Positions 1 to 8,359 of a stretch of DNA of 64,000 bases are shown here, in pieces. Numbering within the stretch: the stretch's first letter is position 1; each line of letters opens with the position of its first letter. Under the pieces are notes generated by a model, which was not told the DNA's origin, did not search any database, and worked only from the letters and a program-made list of their open reading frames with translations. Location of the stretch: NCBI RefSeq assembly GCF_014170305.1, contig NZ_LZZT01000045.1:248001-312000 (forward strand), written 5' to 3'. Made by a program: the position numbers and the translations under genes. This DNA comes from Achromobacter sp. UMC71 (GTDB lineage Bacteria; Pseudomonadota; Gammaproteobacteria; Burkholderiales; Burkholderiaceae_B).

Positions 1-92
1 TTCCTTCTATTCAGTGCGACAGAGGATAGCAAAGGACCTCCTGCCCCAGTACCCAGGCATCCCCCTAGGGGTAATGCGGGAACCAAACGGCG

Positions 93-827
93 TCAGCCGC
101 ACTGGCGCTGGCGCCAGCAGTCGTAGCGCCACTTCCAGGGTTGCATGGGGTTCTGGCCGGCCCACAGGCCGCGCCCGGCGGCCTTGGCCTGGCGTTGCAG
201 CCCGGGCATGGCCTGGTCGCGCAGATAGTCGCCCTGGCGGGCCGTGTAGGCCCAGGCATAGCCGGCTTCGACCTGCAGGCGGTTGGCCGAGCGGCCGTCT
301 TCGAGGATCAGCGCGCAGACCTCGCGGCCGTACTGGTCTTTTTCGTAGCACTGCGCGGTCAGGGTCTTGCCGGCCACCAGGTCGGCCAGGTTCTTGCGGG
401 CGGCTTCGGCATAGGGCTGGCCGGGCTGGTCGGCGCCGTGCCCCTCTTCGGGCGCGTCGATGCTGTCCAGGCGGATGCGCCGCTGCCCGTCGGGCGCGCG
501 CAGGGTCACGGTGTCGCCGTCGGCAACGTTGACGATCATGCCGGTCAGGGTATAGCTGCCCGCTGGCACGCCGCCGGCCGGGGCGGCGCCGGACTTGCCT
601 TGGGACGCGGGGGCCGGGGCGCCGGGCCGGTCGCCGGAGCGCTGGCCGCCCTGCCCCGACGGTTGCAGCCAATTGACGATGGCGCCGGCCGCGGCCAGGA
701 CCAGGGCGACAATCAGGGCGGTCAGCTTGCTGCCGCCGCGAAAGGGAGGTTTGCCGCGCACGGGCCGGGCTCCGGATAGGGAAACGATGGGCAGTGTGCC
801 ACAAGCCCGCCCCGGCGGGCGGGCCAA
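93..827 (-). CDS. Membrane-anchored thermonuclease-family (SNase-like) protein
   Basis: The protein is up to 244 aa. A hydrophobic segment near residues 35-52 suggests an N-terminal membrane anchor or uncleaved signal, and a Pro/Gly/Ala-rich linker follows. The C-terminal half is a staphylococcal nuclease (TNase) fold: VADGDTVTL is the typical first strand, RIRLDSIDAPE carries the Arg and Asp of the calcium/phosphate site, and KDQYGREV holds the second active-site Arg region. The likely role is an envelope-tethered nuclease. No ATG or GTG lies in a suitable place. The longest frame opens with TTG just after the corA stop, with no clear ribosome binding site, so the start is uncertain. It is the last gene of a minus-strand run with corA. 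The catalytic motifs fit the family, but substrate and role are inferred. Confidence 0.8.
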   Translation of the reverse strand: MARPPGRACGTLPIVSLSGARPVRGKPPFRGGSKLTALIVALVLAAAGAIVNWLQPSGQGGQRSGDRPGAPAPASQGKSGAAPAGGVPAGSYTLTGMIVNVADGDTVTLRAPDGQRRIRLDSIDAPEEGHGADQPGQPYAEAARKNLADLVAGKTLTAQCYEKDQYGREVCALILEDGRSANRLQVEAGYAWAYTARQGDYLRDQAMPGLQRQAKAAGRGLWAGQNPMQPWKWRYDCWRQRQCG

Positions 828-831
828 TCCG

Positions 832-1839
832 CTACAGCCAGCCCGACTTGCGGAAGCGCCAATACAGGAAGGAACAGACCGACACGATCACGCCCAGGGT
901 GATGGGATAGCCCAGCGGCGATTCCAGTTCGGGCATGAACTTGAAGTTCATGCCGTAGATGCCGGCAATCGCCGTGGGCACCGCCAGAATGGCGGCCCAG
1001 GACGCCAGCTTGCGGGTGGTGTCGTTCTGCGCGGCCTGGCCGATCATCAGGCTGGCTTCAAAGGCGAAGGCCAGCGATTCACGCAGCGCGTTGAACAATT
1101 CGTCGACCCGCGACACTCGGTCGGCCACTTCGCCGAAATACGGGCGGGCGTGTTCGTCCACGGCCGACATCTCGACCCGCGCCAGGCGGCGGCTGATCTC
1201 GACCAGCGGCGACACGACGGTATGGATGCGCAGCAGGTCGCGGCGCTGGCGATACAGCTTGCGGATGTCGGAGTCCTTGGCGCCGCGGATCAGCAGCTTC
1301 TGCTCGGCGCCCTCGACCACCGATTCGATCTTGCCGGCCGCCGCCACGTAGCGGTCCACCAGCCAGTCGAGCAGTTCGGACGCCACGTAGTCGCTGCCGC
1401 GCTTGAGCAGGTCGGGCGAGGCCTCCAGGCGTTCGCGCAAGGGGCTGTGGCCGGCAGTAGCACCGCGCCGCACCGTGACCAAGAAGCCTTCGCCGATCAG
1501 GAACTGGGTTTCGCCGAAGATGGGCCGCTCGGCCTCGACTTCGACGGTGATGGCGACGATCAGCACCATGTTGCCGTAGTCGATGATCTTGGGCCGGCGG
1601 TGCGGCTCCAGCATTTCTTCCTGGTTCTTGTCGCAGGCGCCCAGCTCGCGGGCCACCTGGGCCAGCAGCTCGGGGCTGGGGTTGCGCAGGCCGACCCACA
1701 GCATGCTGCGGTCCTGGTTGACGTACTGGCCCACCTCGTCGATGGGCACCTCGCGGTCGCGCCTGCCGTTCACATAGGCAATGGACGCCACGACCTCGCC
1801 TTTATGGGGATCGGTGGCGGCATTTTCTTCAGTAGACAT
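832..1839 (-). CDS. corA: CorA-family divalent metal cation transporter
   Basis: This is a 335 aa CorA/2-TM-GxN channel for Mg2+ or related divalent ions in the inner membrane. A long acidic/alpha-helical cytoplasmic domain is followed by two C-terminal helices. The first ends in the diagnostic GMN signature (IYGMNFKFMPEL), and the protein closes with a basic tail (FRKSGWL). The start at 1839 was chosen because GGAGG sits 6 nt upstream. An in-frame ATG two codons earlier directly abuts the GGAGG and is too close to it. Length and architecture are normal for the family. It lies 118 bp downstream of the uvrD-like gene on the same strand. Whether it transports Mg2+, Co2+ or Zn2+ cannot be told from sequence alone. 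Confidence 0.93.
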   Translation of the reverse strand: MSTEENAATDPHKGEVVASIAYVNGRRDREVPIDEVGQYVNQDRSMLWVGLRNPSPELLAQVARELGACDKNQEEMLEPHRRPKIIDYGNMVLIVAITVEVEAERPIFGETQFLIGEGFLVTVRRGATAGHSPLRERLEASPDLLKRGSDYVASELLDWLVDRYVAAAGKIESVVEGAEQKLLIRGAKDSDIRKLYRQRRDLLRIHTVVSPLVEISRRLARVEMSAVDEHARPYFGEVADRVSRVDELFNALRESLAFAFEASLMIGQAAQNDTTRKLASWAAILAVPTAIAGIYGMNFKFMPELESPLGYPITLGVIVSVCSFLYWRFRKSGWL

Positions 1840-1957
1840 AGGCATCCTCCGGCTATGCGAGCCCTTGCGGAAACAGCGTATCGGTATGGGGCGATGATAG
1901 CCCACGGCGCCTGACGGCAGGCTGCCACCGCAGGCCCCGACCGGCCGGAAACGAAGG

Positions 1958-4054
1958 TCAGGCGAACAGGTTGCGCACGCGCTTGGCGACGTCCACCTGC
2001 GGCGCCTGGGGCGCCTTGGGTTCGCGCGGCCCGCCGGGCAGGTCCGGCAGCTTGGGCAGGTGGTCGAACAGCGGCAGCATGGCGTTGGTGATGTAGCGGG
2101 TGCGCGAGCCGTAGACATGGCGGTCGCCCATGCCGGTCTGCTGGTGCACATAGAAGCGCTGCGGCACGATGAGCTGCAGGCGTTCCTTGGCGCGCGTCAT
2201 GGCTACGTACAGCAGGCGGCGCTCTTCTTCGATTTCCTCGGCCGTGCCGGTGCTCATGTCGGACGGGATGCAGCCGTCGACCACGTTCAGCACGTACACC
2301 GCCTTCCATTCCTGCCCCTTGGCCGAGTGGATGGTGGACAAGATCATGTAGTCCTCGTCGCGCGAGGGCGCGCCGGACTCGTCGCTGGTGGCGTCCGGGG
2401 GATCCAGCGTCAGCTCGGTCAGGAAACGCTCGCGGGACGGGTAGCCGGCGGCGATGCGCACCAGCTGGTCCAGGTCGGTCTTGCGCACGCGGGCGTCGTC
2501 GTACAGGCGTTCGAGCTGGCCGGCGTACCAGCGCAGGGCCAAGTCCACGTCCGCGGGCCAGCGCAGGCCGGGATCGGCCAGCGCGGCATAGGTGTCGGCA
2601 AAGGCGCCCCACTCGGCCTGGGCCGCCCCGCCTGGCTTGAATTCGCGCAAGGCGCGCAGCGGCTCGGCCGATTGCGCCATGGCGTCCATCAGCTTGCCGG
2701 CGGTGGCCGGGCCGATGCCGGGCAGCAACTGCGCCACGCGGAAGCCCGCCATGCGGCCGCGCGGGTTTTCAGCCCAGCGCAGCAGCGACAGCAGGTCCTT
2801 GACGTGGGCCGCTTCCAGAAAGCGCAGCCCGCCGAATTTGACGAACGGAATATTGCGGCGGGTCAGTTCCAGCTCAAGCGCCGCGCTGTGGCTGGACGTG
2901 CGAAACAGCGCGGCCTGCGACTTGAGCGTGGCCCCGCCCTCGCGCTGCGCCAGCACCTGGTCGGCCACCCAGCGGGCCTGCCCGCCTTCGTCGCTGACCG
3001 TGACCAGCTCGGGCAGCTGCGACGACGAACGGTCGGTCCAGAGGTCCTTGGCGTAGCGCTCGGTCGCCAGGCCGATGACGGCGTTGGACGCGTTCAGGAT
3101 GGGCTGGGTCGAACGGTAGTTGCGGTCCAGCGTAATGACGCGGGCGGGCTTGGGGAACTGCGTGGGGAAATCCAGGATGTTGCGCACCGTGGCCGCGCGG
3201 AACGAGTAGATGGACTGGGCGTCGTCGCCCACCACGGTCAGGCCGCGGCCATCGGGCTTCATGGCCAGCAGGATGGCCGATTGCAGGCGGTTGGTGTCCT
3301 GGTACTCGTCGACCAGCACATGGTCGAAACGCCCGCCGACGTCGGCGGCGATGGCCGGGTCGCCCATCATTTCGGCCCAGTAGAGCAGCAGGTCATCGTA
3401 GTCGAGCACCTGCTGGTCCTGCTTGGCCGCCACGTAGGCGCGGAACAGGTTCTTGAGCTCGTCTTCCCACTGCGCGCACCATGGGAACACGCTGTGCAGC
3501 ACGTCGGCCACCGGCGTCTGGCTGTTGACCACGCGCGAGTAGATCGCCAGGCAGGTGCCCTTGAGCGGAAAGCGCGACTTGGTGGACGACAGGCCAAGCT
3601 CGTGCCGGACCATGCCCATCAGGTCCTCGGCGTCGCCGCGGTCGTGGATGGTGAAGGCTTCGGACAGGCCGATGCGCTGCGCGCAGTCGCGCAAGAGGCG
3701 CGCGCCGATGGCATGGAAGGTGCCGGCCCACGGCAGCGACGGCGCTTGCTGGGTGCCGCGCAGGTTCATGACCCGCTGCAGCACGGAACCGACGCGGCGT
3801 TCCATTTCCTGGGCGGCACGGCGCGAGAAGGTCAGGAGCAGCATGCGCTGCGGGTCGGCGCCGTTCAGGATCAGGTGGGCGACCCGGTGGGCCAGGGTGT
3901 TGGTCTTGCCCGACCCGGCCCCGGCAATGACCAGCAAGGGACCGTCGTCGCCCGCGCCGGCCACCCCGAATTCAGCGGCCTCGCGCTGGGCGGGATTGAG
4001 GTCGGCCAGCGGATCGGGACGGCTGTTGGAAGGCGGAAGGGTCGGGTCGGACAT
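1958..4054 (-). CDS. UvrD/Rep-family superfamily 1 DNA helicase
   Basis: This 698 aa ATP-dependent 3'-5' DNA helicase shows the full set of SF1A motifs: Walker A GAGSGKT near residue 46, motif II DEYQDTN, motif III GDDAQSIYSFRAA, motif IV LDRNYRST, motif V STIHSAKGQEW and motif VI YVAMTRAKERL. This supports a role in DNA repair or replication restart. It is close in layout to the shorter UvrD-like proteins found beside, rather than in place of, full-length UvrD. The start MSDPTLPP was preferred over a longer frame because the 15 extra residues are low-complexity Arg/Pro/Ala. An AT-rich TATATA at about 4107-4112 could be its -10 element. No gene is fused to it and no motif is missing. Confidence 0.93.
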   Translation of the reverse strand: MSDPTLPPSNSRPDPLADLNPAQREAAEFGVAGAGDDGPLLVIAGAGSGKTNTLAHRVAHLILNGADPQRMLLLTFSRRAAQEMERRVGSVLQRVMNLRGTQQAPSLPWAGTFHAIGARLLRDCAQRIGLSEAFTIHDRGDAEDLMGMVRHELGLSSTKSRFPLKGTCLAIYSRVVNSQTPVADVLHSVFPWCAQWEDELKNLFRAYVAAKQDQQVLDYDDLLLYWAEMMGDPAIAADVGGRFDHVLVDEYQDTNRLQSAILLAMKPDGRGLTVVGDDAQSIYSFRAATVRNILDFPTQFPKPARVITLDRNYRSTQPILNASNAVIGLATERYAKDLWTDRSSSQLPELVTVSDEGGQARWVADQVLAQREGGATLKSQAALFRTSSHSAALELELTRRNIPFVKFGGLRFLEAAHVKDLLSLLRWAENPRGRMAGFRVAQLLPGIGPATAGKLMDAMAQSAEPLRALREFKPGGAAQAEWGAFADTYAALADPGLRWPADVDLALRWYAGQLERLYDDARVRKTDLDQLVRIAAGYPSRERFLTELTLDPPDATSDESGAPSRDEDYMILSTIHSAKGQEWKAVYVLNVVDGCIPSDMSTGTAEEIEEERRLLYVAMTRAKERLQLIVPQRFYVHQQTGMGDRHVYGSRTRYITNAMLPLFDHLPKLPDLPGGPREPKAPQAPQVDVAKRVRNLFA

Positions 4055-4127
4055 GGCGCGCGGGGCTGGCGGGCAGGCGCGGCGGGGCCGGCCTGACAAC
4101 TGGTTATATATCCAGGCATCATAACAG

Positions 4128-4147
4128 CCGCGGGCAACCTCCCGCGG
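4128..4147. terminator. GC-rich hairpin after the DUF3304 genes
   Basis: Perfect 7-bp arms CCGCGGG/CCCGCGG surround a 6-nt loop, about 65 bp beyond the end of the T6SS effector operon. There is no T-run, so it may be a weak terminator or simply a GC-rich dyad. Confidence 0.35.
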
Positions 4148-4213
4148 GGGGCTGACGGGGACGCAGGAAGAGCGAGGACGGGCAGCGCGGCGGTCGCTCG
4201 TCGCCCGGACGAT

Positions 4214-4786
4214 TCAAGGCTTGGGTTGGGTCTTTTCGATGAACTGCTTCAATTGCGCCTCGGTCGCCTCGCCGGGTGGAGGCAGTCCTGGCAAAAAGTC
4301 CGCAGCGTCAGGCCTAGACGCTGAAGGCTGTACACGCACTTCGCCCCCGGGCAAGAAAATCGCCCAGGCATAGCCGCTATAGGAAATGTCGTAAGGCAAG
4401 ACCGGCGCGTCTCGTACCGCCAATGCATCCTGCCCGCGCTCGAACATGGAATCGGAGTTCCATTCGACCCGCATCGTCATGCCCGGCACCCACTCCCTTG
4501 GCAGCGAAACACAGCAAGTGCTGGATGTGTAAGCCTGCGCACGAGCGGTGCCTGCCCACGCTTGATTGATGAAGACCGGGCTCAAGCCCTCATCCAGATA
4601 ATTGACGATGCCCAATCGAACAGCAAGCGTCTCGGGGGTCGGCATGGGCTGCGTCGAAGCCGGACCAGCGATCAGGCTTGAAGCGCCCAGGAACATTGCC
4701 AACATAGATCGCCGAATCAGACGGGCACTGCCATGTAGCGACTGACCGCGTGCATATGAACGAAGAATCCGTATGCTTGGGCGCAT
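4214..4786 (-). CDS. DUF3304-type periplasmic protein, probable Tle1 immunity (distal copy)
   Basis: The product is 190 aa with an N-terminal basic region and hydrophobic signal (around residues 28-45), so export to the periplasm is likely. The mature part carries the DUF3304 signature: NYLDEGLSPVFIN, a Trp-Ala-Gly segment, STCCVSLP with paired cysteines, and PGMTMRVEW. Proteins of this family commonly sit beside Tle1 lipases as immunity proteins that protect the cell's own membrane. That role is inferred here from position, two genes after tle1 and 2 nt after its paralogue. The C-terminal approximately 25 residues are nearly identical to the neighbouring copy, also at DNA level. GC content is lower than in flanking genes. 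A shorter start at the internal MLAMFLG is possible. Confidence 0.8.
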   Translation of the reverse strand: MRPSIRILRSYARGQSLHGSARLIRRSMLAMFLGASSLIAGPASTQPMPTPETLAVRLGIVNYLDEGLSPVFINQAWAGTARAQAYTSSTCCVSLPREWVPGMTMRVEWNSDSMFERGQDALAVRDAPVLPYDISYSGYAWAIFLPGGEVRVQPSASRPDAADFLPGLPPPGEATEAQLKQFIEKTQPKP

Positions 4787-4788
4787 GC

Positions 4789-5340
4789 CTACTGCTTGGG
4801 TTGCGTCTTTTCGGTGAACTGCTTCAATTGCGCCTCGGTCGCCTCGCCGGGTGGAGGCAGTCCCAACAAAAAGCCTTCCGCGCCAGGACGAGAGCGTGAT
4901 GGTTGCAGCCGCACCTCTCCACCAGGCAGAAAAATGGCCCAGACATAACCATCGTGAAACGGCTCGTATGGCATGACCGGAACATCGCGAACCAATAGAT
5001 CATTCTCGCCACGATAAAACATCGAATCAGAATTCCACTCCACCCTCATTGTCATTCCCGGCTTCCACTGGGTCGCAATGGCAATGCAGCAAGTGCTGGA
5101 TGTGTAAGCCTGCGCTCGAGCACTTCCCGCCCATGCACGATTGATGAAGACGGGGCTCAAACCTTCGTCAAGATAATTGATGATGCCTAACCGCACGCCA
5201 AGCGTTGCGGGAATAGGCATAGACTGCGTCCAACCAGCCACAGGCTGCCCTATCAACGCCATGCAAAAAGCTAAAGAGCATCCCCAACGAAGCGAGCGAA
5301 GTCGAGTGAACAGGCTGATCGGAAAATTGATTTTCTGCAT
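4789..5340 (-). CDS. DUF3304-type periplasmic protein, probable Tle1 immunity (proximal copy)
   Basis: The product is 183 aa when started at ATG 5340, two bases after the tle1 stop, which suggests translational coupling. A much longer frame in the same register overlaps tle1 and is rejected. A signal peptide is visible (LRWGCSLAFCMALIGQPVAGWTQ), so the protein is probably periplasmic. It has the same DUF3304 core as the next gene (LDEGLSPVFIN, AYTSSTCC, PGMTMRVEWNSDSMF, WAIFLPGGEVR), but the middle differs (IAIATQWK versus VSLPREWV). Tandem, diverging immunity paralogues next to one effector are a known way to broaden protection against variant toxins. Here that is an inference. The family assignment is firm; the partner needs testing. 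Confidence 0.82.
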   Translation of the reverse strand: MQKINFPISLFTRLRSLRWGCSLAFCMALIGQPVAGWTQSMPIPATLGVRLGIINYLDEGLSPVFINRAWAGSARAQAYTSSTCCIAIATQWKPGMTMRVEWNSDSMFYRGENDLLVRDVPVMPYEPFHDGYVWAIFLPGGEVRLQPSRSRPGAEGFLLGLPPPGEATEAQLKQFTEKTQPKQ

Positions 5341-5342
5341 AC

Positions 5343-7496
5343 TCAGAATCGCGGAATGGCGTTGAAGTTTATTGGCATATTCTGCAGAGCACGCTGCGTA
5401 TTCTCCCGGTCCTGCTGCGCCTCCCGTTGCGCCCGAACCTGAGGATTGGTGTAGACAGAGCGCCAGCGCAAATAGCCCCATTGAGAGTAGAACTCCCGTC
5501 CACCGGCCTGCAACGGCACGGCATTGGGATTTGCTCGATAGGCAACCAACTCTGCCCGCTCTTCCTTGCTGGGCATCAGTGGCCACGCCAGATCAGCCCG
5601 ACCGGTCGATACATATTGTTCGGCCAACTTTTCACGTTGGTCCAGTTGTTTGAGACGATCACGCTGGATACTCATCCACACGTCGTCATCCTTTCCAAGA
5701 GGCTTGAACCAGGCCCTTGAATCGTGCACATAATTGTCCAACAGATCGATCACCGCCGCGACGGGCTTGCCAGGAAGATTCCAGACCGTGCGCATCTGAT
5801 CCAACCATATCTTCTCTTTGTTGCCTCGCAATACCAACATGACACTGTCATATAGCCGAGCGCCTTCGGCACCTGGCATCGCATTCGGCACGGAACTGCG
5901 TTCAAGCGCATTGTTCGCAGTCAGCGTTTGCACCTCCAGCAGCAACTCGTTATTGGCTTGCACCAGATCTTCGTAGTCCTCAGGATTGTTCGATTTGGCC
6001 CGCAGCGCACTGGGAATTCCGCCCAACCACTCAGGCCCCCGATCAACCCGAAGGCGTCGCCAGCGCACATACTGAACGTAGTGGTTGTACATGATTCGAC
6101 GGGTCGATGATTGCTCACTAGATATATCTCGCGTGTTCTCGACGTAGGCATTGAATGCGGTGCGCAGGTTGGACGACACGTCAAACCGAGCCTTGTCGCG
6201 TGCAGGCGCCGTGTGCAACCTCAAGGGCACGCCTGCCTTCACGGCTTCCCGATACATATCGCACAGAGGAATTTGCGACAGCTTATCGCTGTCCGTCATC
6301 CCTCGGCCTTGCTCTGCGGGCTTGTAGCCGCCGCCGACGTCTGAATGCACCCCCGGATAGACGATCTCTTCGTAGCCGCGGCCATCGATCAAGTCCAGCG
6401 GAAATGATCCTCGTACTTCGTGCGCTGCGACCATATGGACACAGCGAGTGACCATGCTCGGAATTTCCATGTCTTCCTTGCTTGCCCACGCTCCATGGCC
6501 GTCCCACAATTCACCAGGCGCCGACTGCGCAATGCCGGCCGAGGCCACTGTGTCGTACAACCCCATGAAATCAATGACGACAGGAATACCCCCAAGGCGC
6601 AAGACGCCGTCGCCGCGAGGGGTATAGAAAGACATTCCTTCGGGCACATCGCAGGCGTCCTTGAGCCAATTGGCAAACACGCGTGCCTCGGCCGCACCGC
6701 GAGAAAAGCCAAAGATGGAGACTCGAATGCGCTCTACTTTTGGGTTTGTGGATAGGTAACCAGACAGCATCTGCCGCATCTCACGGTTACGACGTGACAA
6801 CACGGAATAGCGTGCCATATTGTTCGGTTTGGCTTTGTGAACGCTCCACACTCTCAAAGCAGATGAACCCAGACCTTGGGCGCGTCGAATCGCGATGTCC
6901 GCCGCATCGCCAGGCGTTGCTCCAGCGGAGGACGCAAAAGGAAGAGTGGCGCCCTTCGCCAGCTCTTCTATCTGCAAACCGGACATCGACATATCTGTGC
7001 TCATTTCCCGAACCAGCGTTCGCGTGTCCTGCCTTAGCGAATCTGTCAAAGTGCTATTCGGTACGAAGTGCAAATACAGGTTGTTCTGAAATTCCAGCAG
7101 CGCCCAATTGATGCGGCCTTCTCCGCCCCATCCCGCCGCCGCTCCCGCCTGCGCATGCACGCCAGTTCCCGGATCACCCACCTTATCGATACACGGAGTG
7201 CCCACGCCTTCGACATAGGTACGAAATCGGTGTTGGCGCGCGCTGTAACTGGGGTCTTTCTTATCGTCAAATACGTTATGCAACCTCGCCACGTTCGTCT
7301 GCGTGTTGTCTCGCGCTTTGTCCGACACATACATGTTATTGCGCGTGCCATCAAAGAAAAATCCGAAGAACAACTCGATCGAGCAATCCGTGCCGGCCTT
7401 TTCGCCCATCTTCTGGCAGGCCTTGCGTTGCTCCTGGAAATCCAGATCCGTGGGGATTTCGCGGCACGGGCCGGCGAAGCGGAACTTGAACGTCAT
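5343..7496 (-). CDS. T6SS phospholipase effector, Tle1 family (DUF2235 alpha/beta hydrolase)
   Basis: This 717 aa protein matches the Tle1 lipase class, which is delivered by VgrG into the periplasm of rival cells to cleave phospholipids. Visible signature elements are FFFDGTRNN near residues 46-54, the nucleophile elbow GFSRG at 263-267 (Ser265), DFMGLYDTVAS around 309-319, and the His-containing GVHSDVGGGY at 382-391. Together these give a plausible Ser-Asp-His site. No signal peptide is present, as expected for a T6SS cargo. Its ATG overlaps the stop of the DUF4123 adaptor gene by 4 nt, and two DUF3304 genes follow within 2 nt. Composition is clearly more AT-rich than vgrG or the DUF4123 gene, suggesting the payload was acquired separately. 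The C-terminal half has no recognised motif. Confidence 0.92.
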   Translation of the reverse strand: MTFKFRFAGPCREIPTDLDFQEQRKACQKMGEKAGTDCSIELFFGFFFDGTRNNMYVSDKARDNTQTNVARLHNVFDDKKDPSYSARQHRFRTYVEGVGTPCIDKVGDPGTGVHAQAGAAAGWGGEGRINWALLEFQNNLYLHFVPNSTLTDSLRQDTRTLVREMSTDMSMSGLQIEELAKGATLPFASSAGATPGDAADIAIRRAQGLGSSALRVWSVHKAKPNNMARYSVLSRRNREMRQMLSGYLSTNPKVERIRVSIFGFSRGAAEARVFANWLKDACDVPEGMSFYTPRGDGVLRLGGIPVVIDFMGLYDTVASAGIAQSAPGELWDGHGAWASKEDMEIPSMVTRCVHMVAAHEVRGSFPLDLIDGRGYEEIVYPGVHSDVGGGYKPAEQGRGMTDSDKLSQIPLCDMYREAVKAGVPLRLHTAPARDKARFDVSSNLRTAFNAYVENTRDISSEQSSTRRIMYNHYVQYVRWRRLRVDRGPEWLGGIPSALRAKSNNPEDYEDLVQANNELLLEVQTLTANNALERSSVPNAMPGAEGARLYDSVMLVLRGNKEKIWLDQMRTVWNLPGKPVAAVIDLLDNYVHDSRAWFKPLGKDDDVWMSIQRDRLKQLDQREKLAEQYVSTGRADLAWPLMPSKEERAELVAYRANPNAVPLQAGGREFYSQWGYLRWRSVYTNPQVRAQREAQQDRENTQRALQNMPINFNAIPRF

Positions 7497-8359
7497 GATT
7501 GCGGCTCCAGGCGGGAGGCATCGGGCGTGAGTGCCGAATGGGTGGGACTGAGCAAGCCGTGACGGCGCAGCAGCGTCAGGGCATGACGATAGGCGAGCGC
7601 GTCGTGGTCCACGCCGCGACGCGCCAGGCGTTGCACGCCTTCGTCAATCAGGCGATGGGCCGCGGCCGGACTGCAGGCCAGCTCGCCGAACAGGCCGGCG
7701 CGCAGTTGCACGAAGCGCAGGATGGCGTCCGGCAGGGCCCGTTGCTGCAGTTGGCGCTGTTGATCGGCGTCGATCCGATAGGGCGCCGGCACGATGCCAG
7801 GCGCGGCGGGCGAGCCGCCTTCGATCGAATGCAGCTCACCCGAGCGGTCCACATAGGACCAGCGCGAGATGCCTGCCAGCAGGCGCTGGCGTTGCGCGGC
7901 CGTCAGCACGTCGAGCAGCGCCGCCAGCGCCCGCGTGTCCGCCAGGCGCAACAGATAGGCGCGGCCATCGGCGCCGACGGCCTCGATCTGCGCGCGCAGG
8001 TGGTCGGCCAGCTGTTCCAGCGTGGCCTCGCTGAACAGCAGGCTGAGCATGGGCTTGCCCCGCGCAAGCGCCATCAACCTGTCGCACAGCGGTTGGCGCA
8101 GCGCGGGCACCCACGGCAGGCGCAGCAGGTAGGGCGCGACCTGGTCCAGGCCTTCGCCTTCGTAGCGTCCGGCATAGAGCGAGCAGTAGTCTTCGGCCTC
8201 GATCCAGCGCGCCAGCCGGGCGGGCAGCCCTGGCGCAAAGGCGGCGTCGAGCAGCACATAGCGCTCAACGGGCTGCGGCTGGTTCCACGCGGCGTCGTAC
8301 AGCGCCTGGCCGACGGCGGGGCTGGCCGGATCGATCCAGGTATCGCGGTCCTCAAGCAT
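7493..8359 (-). CDS. DUF4123 T6SS effector adaptor/chaperone
   Basis: This 288 aa protein has the DUF4123 pattern. An N-terminal domain (RYVLLDAAFAPG, then EDYCSLYAGRYEGEGLDQVAPYLLRLP) is followed by a region ending RWSYVDRSGELHSIEG. DUF4123 proteins, also called Tap or Tec, load a specific effector onto the tip of the cognate VgrG and are not themselves secreted. The gene lies between vgrG and tle1 and overlaps both (8 nt with vgrG, 4 nt with tle1), which supports a dedicated VgrG-adaptor-Tle1 set. Its GC content matches vgrG rather than tle1. The last residues are the point where composition changes. Confidence 0.88.
   Translation of the reverse strand: MLEDRDTWIDPASPAVGQALYDAAWNQPQPVERYVLLDAAFAPGLPARLARWIEAEDYCSLYAGRYEGEGLDQVAPYLLRLPWVPALRQPLCDRLMALARGKPMLSLLFSEATLEQLADHLRAQIEAVGADGRAYLLRLADTRALAALLDVLTAAQRQRLLAGISRWSYVDRSGELHSIEGGSPAAPGIVPAPYRIDADQQRQLQQRALPDAILRFVQLRAGLFGELACSPAAAHRLIDEGVQRLARRGVDHDALAYRHALTLLRRHGLLSPTHSALTPDASRLEPQS

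Noticed and set aside
60..70. Short palindrome CCCCCTAGGGG near the window start
   Set aside because: Too short, with no T-run and no neighbouring gene context to call it a terminator or operator.
4789..5586. Longer form of the proximal DUF3304 gene extending into tle1
   Set aside because: The extra residues have no signal peptide or family sequence and lie wholly inside tle1. The start at 5340 yields a proper signal peptide.
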